Below, in pieces: positions 1 through 12,000 of a stretch of 64,000 bases of DNA. Every line of letters begins with the position of its first letter. Position 1 is the stretch's first letter. Location of the stretch: positions 353,818-417,817 of the forward strand of contig ML133488.1 in the NCBI GenBank assembly GCA_003864495.1. The letters are read 5' to 3'. A program made the translations under genes and the position numbers. The stretch comes from Nemopilema nomurai. Lineage: Eukaryota; Cnidaria; Scyphozoa; Rhizostomeae; Rhizostomatidae. Below the pieces are notes generated by a model, which searched no databases, was not told the origin of the DNA, and saw nothing but the letters and a program-made list of their open reading frames with translations.

Positions 1-85
1 AAGGACCTTCTTACAAAGCAGTCTCAGATACAATGACTCCAGTTTAGATAGGTGGTTAAATATTTCCACGTCGCTGTCCTGGCCG
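1..85 (+). CDS. Exon: C-terminal part of the MNNL domain of the Notch ligand
   Basis: The frame from base 2 is open for 28 codons and ends ...NISTSLSWP before the strong donor GTAAGT at 86. In Jagged and Delta proteins this part of the N-terminal domain ends in a hydrophobic stretch followed by W-P. As I recall human JAG1, an intron also falls right after that W-P. The exon starts before the window. The sequence is too short to stand alone. Support comes from the phase-0 end, which fits the next exon, and from its place upstream of a DSL exon. Confidence 0.6.
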
Positions 86-3000
86 GTAAGTAAAGTTTGC
101 GGCCTTTTATCGCGCTGTTTACATACCGTGTCTTGTGTGCCCTATACGTTGGCGCCTTTCACGAGACAAACATGTGAGCAATTTGGCACAAGTCAGCTTT
201 ATAGCATACTCTTAGCCGTTTTAGAGTGCCTGAAAATCCCATGCTTCATGCTCCATATTAAACAGCATCAACGCACGTGGGGTGACTTACCTGGGGTAGG
301 GGATGTTACCTCTGGCTTTATCTGACAATTCAGACTAACATATAGAGCGAGGGATTAGCTATAGTCCAGTTGCGTCTAAACAGCTTTAGCAAGATTCGCG
401 TCATTTAAACAGTTATTGCTGTAGATCATACGCGAAGAAATGGTTGGATGAATTCAGTATGTCCACAAACCAATCAATTGCACAAGTCGTTGATCAGAAT
501 TTCAAAAGATAGGAAGAATTATGTTTCTGCGGAACGAATTGTTATGTTCGACTTGAACTTTTGCACTTTTTAGAAGTGTGCGCTATCTTCTAAAAGCATG
601 CTTGGACGCGTCACCGTACTGATTTCTAGAATGTAGGGCTTTGCGAATGTGAACGAGGCGATCAGTATTGTGGTTACCTAGGGCAACTGTTTCCGTGGAA
701 AGTCGGATTCCTCGAAAGCCTGATCTTTTGGGCGTCCGGTGCATTTTAAAACGCACATCTTTTAGTCGGACGGACTGCCGTGTGTTGGTCTGATCTTGCC
801 CAATTGATGCTGACGTCATTGACATTGTTGACATTGTTCATTGTTGACGTCAGAAAGATCCATCACAAATATATCAATATCATAACACAAACACCTGAAC
901 CTAATTTTGTCCTTTTTGAGTAAATCAAGTTTGGGTATAGGTTAGCTTGAAGAGGGGTGACTTGAACAGCCAAATCTCTGCAACAGTGCAAATCTAGGCC
1001 TTCTTAAAGCAAAATTTGTAATACATACAGTAACAAAAATAATGGCACAGGAAGCAATTGTCTTTGACAATACCATTGACATTAAATCACTACTCGTATC
1101 CCTGGATGTTAAGATTTTCATATCTTTAAAGAACAAGTTGGTCTTACAATGCATTATGGGCAAATGGGTTTTAGATTGCTTTGGCAAGTTTTGAAAGACC
1201 AAACTTTAGAAATCATAATTGTTTTCCAAATTGGTTGCTAGTACAAGCATAAAGAATCATCCTTTTATTTATATATGTACGGTTTCTTGGTGTGTGTTCC
1301 CATAATGTCTGCGATGATAATATGCTATCAATTCTTAACAGAATCTAATACTACGTTAACTTTTACGAAATCGCAAGACACTTTCTGACGCTTCTTAATA
1401 TGACTGCTGTTGCGAATGCTTGAAATGCGCCGTTCCATTATTAATTGCAAAGCAGTGATGCATCATTTGTGCTGCCAGATTGTTAATCTCCAGAGGAAAC
1501 AAGATTACACTGCAGCACCACGAGGTAGCGTCTTTTTGAGACTTGATTAAAGACAGACATTTCCACAAACAATGCTGTCGACAATGCATCGAATTTTTGT
1601 GACAAGGGATGTCATTTGTCACGGGAGTTCTTGCTTATGTCCTCAAGTAAAAGCTTTAAGTGCAAATCAGAAGGGAAGCAATAAGGATTATTCCTTTGCA
1701 TCAACTGATTACAAATGCACACTTCGCCCGATAAATAATGCACCATGATGAACCGAAATCATTTTATGGGTTTCCTGCCAGTCTATAGATGTCAAAGATC
1801 GGTAGTTTCCTGTCTCAATGTAAATGGCTCAGGATTCGAAACTCGATTGTTCGCTTTTCTATAATTCTCGCAGATAAGGTGTACCAAAGATACCAAGTCC
1901 GAAAAGCATTCTTTGAATTGGAACATAATCTTCACTTCATTTCTTTGGAAAGTGTTTAGCGTTGTAAATGTCTTGAAACGGGACAAAACAGTTTACCGCA
2001 GACGCCCATTGGGTATGCTTTCATCATTCAGACTCGCAAACCTGCAGAAGAGAAGAAAAACTGCATTGACAACAAACCAATTGCTTAATTATTCAATGAG
2101 AAAGGTTGTCCTCCATCTAGTTAAAATACAAATTAGTGACTGTAAAGATAGGAACTCAATAAAAGAAGCTAGCACTGTTGATAAATTCAATAATGTCTAA
2201 ATAGCCAACATAATATGTCTGCAGTATCATCGAAGAAATCCGTAAACTCCTTCATGCTCCAAGTTTTTATGTACTTTAGCGAACAGCACACCTGAAAAAC
2301 AGCACTGGAGTTAGGCTGTGCTATGGGGATGAAGGAGTGCCAAACCAGTTTATCCAAGCAATAATTCATCGACAATCAATTTTCCAAGAAAGTCGACAAA
2401 TTAGACTAATTTTTATTTTCAAAATTAATGTTCCAGGGGTCTTTTAGCTTCACTATTCACTCTTTTTAAATGGTCTCTTTCTGTTTTACTGAACGTGGAC
2501 GTCAACTGTCACACTCAAACTGAAACAACTATTGATAGAGAGCGGGTAATCCGTGCTCCACTTGAATTTGATGCAATTAACGTGGGCTCTATGCACGGAA
2601 TAAAAGATACCAGAGAGAGATCCCACGTACTAGCTGGGATCCATGGATGTCATTTGCATCTGGTAAAAGTGCTTTCTTCAAATATCCATTTTAGATTGAA
2701 ATTAGCGGGATATTCAAAAGTACCACGCTTACTAACCATTTCTAATGGTGTTTAAGCCAGGACTCAGTTCTTTCCAATGCAAAAACATTATGATCTATTC
2801 AGACTTTTCTAAGAGAGATTTAAAACACCTACCAAGTTTTTGCTTAATAGAGTTTGCTGGAAAAGGCTCTAAAACGTTAATTCGACGCTGTGGAGCTTTC
2901 TAGTGACTTCATTAAGCGGTATAATTTTACAAAGTTAAGGTTCTAATGGTTCTAAGGAACGCTGCAAAGCGCTCTCTGAAGCAAATCTATTTAATTTCAT

Positions 3001-6000
3001 TGCAATGAAGTTTCCTGGTTTTTATTATCTTTCAAAATTCCTTTCCTCGTTGCATGAAGTCTTTATAATTTAATAAGATAATTCGTTGTAAGTCTGCGAC
3101 GATTTCTTCAGACGCATCTTGACAAAAATTAACGATAAGGCTTAGTTGATTTCAAATTATACCTGCTGTATGTTTTTATTGCATTTGTATGCTGAATGCA
3201 GAAACCTTTTCATTCAACTTTTATTCAATGTGTTTATGTTTTGATTTATTTAGGGCTATTTCGGGATTCATCTTCTGGCCAAAGATAACAGCTCAATTTT
3301 GCTGCCCTCAAAAGGTTAGTTTGATAATCATTGTCCTTATCAAATTATTAATCAAGTATGATTCACTCAAATAGGATGTGCTATGACTAAATCTTAAGCT
3401 AAAGTGTTCAATATGTGCGTGGAGCAAAATGTGTGGCAAATTCCGATCAAGTTGGATAACGCTTTTTTGAAAATGCCGCCAAATCAGGCAACGATCAGAG
3501 AAGACCATTCTCAAGGCCTATTTGATCAAAGTGTTAGGATGGTATCCATGGTTGCTAGAATCATGTAATATCTTGGCCGTCAATCTAATTCATTTGCGAA
3601 AGCCTGATCTAACTCTATGAGATCAAGAAAGATTACTTTCCATGTATGTAGTCATTTCGTAGTAAAGGGCCGCTTGTTCATACGTTTCCGCAACATCATG
3701 CTCATACGTGCTAGCTCATCATAGAGTCGAACTCTATTGGCTGGCCTTGTAGTGGCAATTCGTAACGTCTATCAAAACAAGTTACCATGAAGCTTAATGT
3801 TTGGTTCTAATAGGTGAGTAATGTGGTGTGTTAAGGTTGGATCACTGAAAAGCCTTTTGTTCGGCAAATGCTAGTTCGTGAAATTCTATATCGATCATCT
3901 ATATCGTTCTATATGAAGTTCTATTAACATTCAAGCGGTGATCAAGTGCATTGCTAAAAGCTGTTGGATGGTGGCATTATCTGTGTCTTGAAAACGATTT
4001 TTGTCAAGCATAGGCTTTTAAAGTTTAATTTTGAAACACTAAACCTCTGATGAAGGGATCTCTAGGGTATTTAAGTGTGTTAAACGGGGTGCACTGTTGG
4101 CTTACATTACTTTCACCTGAAACCAGTCGAGTGAACCTGGGGCGACTTTCTCACGACGGTAGTAGGAGAAACGTGTGAAAGTTGGGTATCCCTGAGCCAA
4201 AGTCTTGCTCAATTTGCAGACGGCTTTCCTTCTAAAGTTACATGGCATTGCGGGTCCCGAGGATCATTCGAGTCAGTGAGAGGATAGCACATGTTGAGAG
4301 TCGCGTCAAGACTTGCCAGCAGTGGCGTTGGTGTGTCTCAGCAAAGTACCAAAACGTTTGGGACATCCTTCTATTCCATTCCACTAGACTTGTGTGCTTA
4401 CAACGTTTCTGCTCAGCCGATCTTGTGTCTAGTGTCATAGGAAAAGCTTTGTGAAGATAACCAGCAACCTCTGCCGACAAACATACGTCATCAACGGTAT
4501 ATGTTTCTAGGTTTGGTAAACGTTTCCACCAAAATGACAAGCGCACGTGTCATAACTTATTCGGTTCCTGTATTGACCCTGTTGTCATATGCTAAAGATG
4601 GGTGAGTTCAAAAAATGGCTGTCTAAAAAACAAAGTACTTTATCTTTATTAAAGCATCGGAGAGAAGAAATGTGAGAGTCAGTATATTAGATGCCTGTCC
4701 CTTTAGTGTCAATACTGTAGCAATTTTGAGTTAAACGAAAGGGGAAACAGATCTCTGACTTTTTGAAGGGAGACTTTCGAAACTTTGCTAAAATGGCTTT
4801 AGAGGTACAAGTGTCACAAAACATTACGTTATCGTTGACATTAAGCCGGTGTATTTAAATTCTTAAGCTATAGTCCATGAATATGGCCACAAATATTATG
4901 CAGAAGTCACATTTGAGAAGCGCTGAGGTGAAAAAGACTGATTGTCACTTCGGTCAATCTATTAAGCTAAAGGGCCACCTATTCCAAACTCGGCTTCTAA
5001 GATTTCCATGTTAAAAGCTGTCGTTTCTAGATTCTGTCAACTGTCTAACACAAGCGTGCACATTCTATATCAAGATACTTTATAAAATTTCTCTTTAAAC
5101 GTTTAATTAATATGCTACGAAGTGCATTTGACTAAAAACTGTGCACAAAGTATGAAATTAAAAGAGAATTGTTTATCAGTTTTCAAATTTGCTTATGCTT
5201 GGAAGATGGGCTTTGAAATGGAAATAACTGATTAACCATTTTGGTTTTTCGAGCTCGACGACAGTAAACAAACGACAAACGTCCTTTTTCAACCTTTTAA
5301 CCACATTACTGAAACGCAGATCAAAAGTTTTCCTTTAATCCAAGCACTGTCTCGGATGTGTGTTTAGCCTTTGCTTAGTATTACCAGCACGCCCACTGCC
5401 ATCAATGAAATACATCATAGCAATAAAGACATTTGATTCTGTCTGTCAACAGTTGCTTTTAGCTTAGTCTGCAGGGCCTAAATCGCATCCCTGGTTTACC
5501 GTGCCCAACAACGAACTTATTTGTCGATTCAATTATCCGAGAAAGATGTTAGATATGTTTTTAATGCATAGTGAATACTTACAGTGTTAGTTACGTTTTG
5601 CCTATAGTGGAAATGCCTTTTTATAAAGCACTAGTTTTTTCTTTCCGACTGATAACACGAGTACTGAAAAATTGTTTTTCTGCAATGTCAAGCGTCTTTG
5701 GATAGCTGTCAATCTCATATCTTTAGAGAATATGATGGTCTGTCTGCGTATAATGATTTTTTGGCACCCTACCTAAACAGTGTACGGGGAAATGGTATTA
5801 AACCAACTATTCTCACTAAAAAATATAGCTTTTTATAAGTCTTGGAGGTTTACAGCTAGGCAATCTGTTCGTGTTGGTGTAAATCAGTGACCACATTATA
5901 CTCTAGCTCAAGTTAAATATTGTTATTAATCGCTAGTTGATCTGCCTAAGAGCAGTAGGTATCGTTAGCTGCATCGCATTTATGGCTTAAAATCGTATTC

Positions 6001-9000
6001 CAGGGTTGATTCTCTCGAGCGTATTTGTCGAAAATATGATTCCTGGCCTAAGCTGGCGAACGAAATGGAAGCACGGGTCGCATGCTTCGATGAGATACCA
6101 GTACAGAGTGCATTGTGCCACGAACTACTACGGCAAGAATTGCACTGTGTATTGCAAACCACGGGATGATGAGCATGGCCATTATGGTTGTAATGATGAC
6201 GGTGGGAAATACTGCTTGCCAGGCTGGAACAACCTTGCAGATTACTGCAAAACCCGTAAGTTTGACCATTGAACAAGAAAATTTTCAGTTACCATTCCAT
6301 AGTATATTCCGTGGATAATGCTAGGTTGCAGGAAATCATTGCAAGTAGAGGTTTGTATTGTAAAATGAAACTTTTTATAGTTTGTTTTCTATTTAAATAG
6401 ATAGAAGAATTTTACTAAAGCTTATAAAGGTCCTAGATCTCAAGATCGTGGAAGAGAGGCAGTAATTTGGTTATTAAGAGCTCAGTAGTAAAGCAAAGGA
6501 AACGTGAAAATGAATTGTTTCTCAATGAAAATATCGATAAATGAAGATTTCCTTACAGACTCCTAACATATTAATTTCAATATGAAAATATTCCTTGTTG
6601 AGGACTTAGAAAACTAAGATTGGAAATCTTTTGTAGAACTTTCAAATTTCCGAAACTTCTATGTTTGCTTGTCTATCTAAATCCAACGGTGCATAAGGAT
6701 CGGAGGATTAATCTATAGATCAATTTTAATGATACAAATCGTACTATAAATCCACTCGGTAAATCGAAGAGGAACAAATCGGAACAAATCGGAGATCAGT
6801 TAGTGTCTTTGCATTTGTGCGACTTCAGTTAGTTATGTAAAACAATCCAAAGCAACTAGAAGTGACCGTTCCCAATCAGGGCTTGACGTCAGAGTAAACA
6901 TGTACTTTTTCTTCTAGCAATTTGTTTACAACCTTGCCAACACGGTACCTGCAGTGGTCCTAACATATGCAGGTTCGTTTTTTCTTCACCAACTTCTATT
7001 CTGTGCATCAATTCGGTACACCCAGCTCTTTTGAAATAATTCTTTCATTCAAAATGCCACATGGAATATTTTAATTTCTACCATTCATCGATATATCTAT
7101 AATCCTGGGTCTAGTTATTGAAAAAGTTCTGATCTCATTCTTGGTACTTGGCATACCTACTTTAGCCTATTACCCTTTGTCAATACTTAGTATCTTGAGT
7201 TATCAACCGTCCATTGCTATTGTTGTTGATGCGTGAATGAGACATTGGGTGTATACCATTCATGATAAACAGAGAAAGCGCATTGCCTATGTCAAATAAC
7301 TGACTCGAAACAAGGCTGTTACTATATCCGATATTCCAGAGGTGTGCACATTTGTGTTAGGACAAAAAGGTAGATGGATTCTCAAAATGTTTTGATTTCG
7401 AGGAATCATCTGATATCAGATGCAAAAGAAATTCAACAAGAGTGCACAATACTATTTAGCTCACTAGCTGCTGCGCCCAATCTGTTGTTCAGCTGTTGGA
7501 TAAGGACATCAGAAATTTATTTTGATGGGACTGGCAATAAAACAGTCTCAAGAAAGCCGGCTTTGTTTTTTCTTTCTGCTTTGAACGCTAAAATGATTAT
7601 TTATAAATGAATGCTACAAATGTATTTGTTATAAACTACGCCCTGATTTGCAGCTGCACTACAGGATGGAGCGGGCATGACTGTTCCGTGTGCGAAACAA
7701 GACTTGGCTGTGTGAATGGCACCTGTACAGTGCCAGGAGGCTGCGATTGCAATGCCGGCTGGGGCGGCAATAATTGCGATAAAGGTAACGCATCACTCCA
7801 TTTCATGTTAGCTCCCCTCCCCCTTCCTCCACAAATAAAACCAAAGTTGTATAAATGGAATTTGAACCAGGCGAAGATATAAACTCGTTTCATTTCCTCT
7901 CACCATAAAATTTCATGACTTCCTATGGATTTTATTCTCCTAAATACTTTGGTGATTTGAGCCAGTCGCAGTTTCTTTTGATGCATAATGGTAGCTGTCT
8001 ACAGAAGGCTTCGCTTTTGCTCTTTAAACAGCTCATGCAGACAAATAAATAAATAAATAAATAAATGTGTTTGGGAGCAGTTTTCGAATTCAGTAAGTTC
8101 TGTTGCTGCACCTGAGGACATCGAGCACAGCTTTTTATAAAGAATTTTTCTCTTGCAATGCATGAAGTATGATTTTGGCGATTTCATTTGCTTGCTGTAT
8201 GCCTTGATACTATGCTATTTCAGTTGACTTCATGATAATTATTAATCTTGTAACAGTCTTACAAATGCTTTTATCCTTTCTAGAAACTGACTATTGTGGA
8301 TTGAGGAAGCCATGTTGGAATGGTGGTACTTGTGTGAACCGAGGCATGGGCAATTACAAGTGTTTCTGTCATCGTGATTTTACTGGCAGAAATTGCGAAA
8401 CAGGTCAGTGAAGGTTATACAATCCAATCGGTACCAAAATCAAACAAAGAATCGTATGTAGTACATTATATTCGCCTATTGACGTGTTTAATCGACAGAG
8501 CACAATATCATCCAATCGTGTCAAATTCAATTAAGATAAAAGTCATCGACGAAATGTTTTGAATTGTAATCAGTCCCATCATTAGAAGAAAATTTTTTAA
8601 TATTCGTTTGTTTGAGATTATTTACATCTTTTGGAGTAAACCCCACGTATTATAAAATATGGAGCTAGAAACGCCACGTGTTTCTAAACTGAACGAGCTC
8701 AAAACTGCATACAAAATTGGATTAAATTTAACAACAACGAAAACAAAATTCTGTCACGTTTTCCTTTTTAAAAAGCACTTTTAACGTACTGACCTAAAAA
8801 AGAAGGTCTCTTCATTATTTTCCCTCTCGAAAGGATTCTTGGTGCTTCTTTTGATGAAAGTGATCTTTGTCGTGGCCATGAATGTTTAAAAGTTTGTTCA
8901 AAATGATCTCTTACTGTAAACTGGGTTTTTCAATCTTATTTGATTCGTTACCAGTGCTATTGTGGTATAGTTATACAGGATGAGGTAAATGCAGTTAAAG

Positions 9001-12000
9001 TATATATTTCTCAGAGTTGTTTTGGTTGATATACGTATTTTCTTCCTAAAAGACCTGAACCCTTGCAATAGTGGACCGTGCCAGAATAGAGGAACTTGTC
9101 AGGTGAGGATATGAAACTTCATCACTTTAAACTGTTTACAAGTCGCAGCTTTGTGGTATCCAATGACACTTAACCTTCATGAACTGTTTGCAGCCCTAAC
9201 ATTGATTAGCATAAGCCCCGACTAAGTTGAATTGTAGACCGATTCAAGATTCGCTTCGAGTTTTACATTAAGGCAGGTTGTGTAAATATAAAGCGATGAT
9301 CATGTTGTGAAGTCGAGAAAGATTTCAAGTATCTTCTGGGTGTGCATGGCTTTATAGTTGGCTATATATGTATGGTCCTATTAAGTCGACACTATATTAA
9401 ATTCTTTGTTGTATTCGATGATCTACATGATATCATTAAGGCAACTGGTTTGCAATTTGAGATAATTGCAACAATTTCGAAGCCATATCAATAATGTAAT
9501 ACATCATTGCTGGTGCTAATACGATCATGAATCGAAGCCTGTTTGCAGAATAAACAATATACTATATCTATACTGAAATGGCATCGATACGTTTATACAG
9601 TCAATACAGCTTCGATTCTATACTCTGATGCTTCTAAGAAGCCTGCTAAATTAGTGACTAAATTGCCAATATTGCTTGAATTTGTAGCTCTATAAGCCTC
9701 TGCACACTTAAAGCATACATAAGTATTTTGTCTAATCTCTCTCTGCCCAAGTTCCAGTCTGATGACTTTAAAGTCACTGATAACCCTTGAACAAACCATC
9801 TGCATGATATTTTCTTTTGCGTTAGGTTACGGTATCTGGCTACAAATGTATCTGTGGTGCCTTGTATACAGGAGCGAACTGCGAAACAAAGCTTAACTTA
9901 TGTGCATCACACTATTGCCAAAATAACGGGACATGTCTTGTAAGCAGCGCCTCTCCGTCATGTCAATGCAAAAATGGATATGCAGGCCCAAATTGCGAAT
10001 CACAAATCAAGACACCAATTCTTTCATCGATTGTTTTACAAGGTAAATGTCCTTAAAAAACATGAAAACAAAGAATTTTTGGAATCTTTGATATTATCAA
10101 ACAATAAATTCCTTGTAGGTGTACTCTTTTCTTTTCAATAGGCGTAGCTGGGTTAGCTAGAATTCTGGCCACAAAATATTATAGCTAAGAGCTCAAAGTT
10201 ATTTATCGTTCACTTAGATTAACTTGATGGTCTTATGGTTGTCTTGATAATTTTTTTCTAATTATGAGTTTATAGAAAGCCTATTTTATAGCCACAGAAT
10301 GTCAGCAAATTTTTACAGCTTTTTTATCCAGTGAATAAGTGAATAAGTGACGTACCTTGTCATTATGTCAACAATTGCATAACTTTGTAATTGTGCCCAA
10401 AATTCTATCCAGAAATAAACAATTAAATTGCTGAATTTCCTTGTATCACACAGCTACAAGATCAGAAGCTCCATCGTCCATGTATCATTCCAAACATCGG
10501 TCACAAGTGAAAGGAACTGAGATGCATACAAATGTCATTATCACATCTTCCTGGATAAGTCAGGAAACAACATCGGCCAGTTCAATAGTGGTGGCGTCTA
10601 CACTACAAGACAATAAAATCGTTAGTTCAAGCAAGCCTAATTTTGAGTCAGCAATTTTTAGCACTGTGTGGAGTACATCTTTAACGACCGCTTCATCATA
10701 CAGAACTTCAAATACCCAAGAGACAACGTCAAGAATGACAAGGACTCTCACAAAACCGTCAATACAGATATCTTTTCATCAAACACAGAGCGCAATTATT
10801 AGCTCAAAAAGTGAGAAAACAAGATTACTAATGGCTACTTCTTCTTCAAGTTCGTTTGCGACAAGAAAAACAGTTTCATACCAATCAAGTAGAAGCGTTA
10901 TTAGTTCAAGCTTAGAACCAACAGCACTACGTGCATACTTATCAACTTCGTCTGATAATTATCCACGGACGTCTGCTTTGGGGGAAATACCAGATGTGAC
11001 TACACAGAGCTCTTACTTTGATGATACACTCAGAACCAGCATAGATGCAGCAACATCAGCTGAAGCGCTTTTGTTTACAACTGGTATGTTAATTTTCTTT
11101 GAAAATAATTAAGCTTCTTTCAAAATTTGGGAGCACAATCCACAATGCTTGAAAAGCAATACTAATATCTTCACAATTATATTGAAATATCATCGTCCGG
11201 CGCATGGATTAAAGATGAAGACGCTAAAGATTGCTTCTAGGTCAAGAAAAGTTGCAAAATGAAGAAACGTTATATGTCTTTTTGTTAAAGAGCTTCTATT
11301 TACAAAGGGTCATCCATTTTCTATCACAAGCAGCAGTTTTTTTGCCAAAATTCTCTAATGCATTTTGTGCGATGCATCGCATATCATCATATTTCAAATG
11401 TGCAATTTTCAATATGGATTTAATACTGATCTCTTATGTTTTTAAATTTTTAAATTTTCTACTTCTTAGCTCTGATTGGCGGAGGACAAAAAGTGGAGCT
11501 GAAAGGTATGACTTAGCTGCAATTTGTGATCATCTTCCCAGACAGTAAATTCAGCTGCGCATAGCATCCTTTGCAATTGTCTTTTTTAATGCTATCTAGA
11601 AACTTTTTTACAAGTGCTAGAAAATTTGAAATATTTTTATGACTGTGAAGATTTTTGTGAATTTTGCCAAGTGACTATATATGTGATTTATAAGATTTGA
11701 AATTTCTTATCTTTCTAGTTTCATCACGTCGCTCACTAGCCATCGGAATATCAGTTTCGATCAGTTTTGTGATACTAATCATTGTTGCATCAATATTCAT
11801 TTGGAGTAAAATGTCAAAAAGACGAGGTGCTCTTACATTTCGGAGAACATCATCAATCATACCAGCTTCAGCAAATAACCCTTGCCACCTTATCGACGCG
11901 GGCTACCTTAACAGGGGTCTACAGGTGAACAATGGAGTCATTAATAATAACTTCGACTCGTATCAAATAAGTCACACAGAAAGCTCGTCAAGAAATAGTG

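Noticed and set aside
2495..2755. Extra exon of the Notch ligand
   Set aside because: Open for 86 codons with a possible donor, but no MNNL motif, and its use would break the matching phases of 85/3254/6004.
4238..4546. 102-codon minus-strand gene
   Set aside because: No domain recognised, no plausible splice context, and it sits in a ligand intron overlapped by another chance frame.
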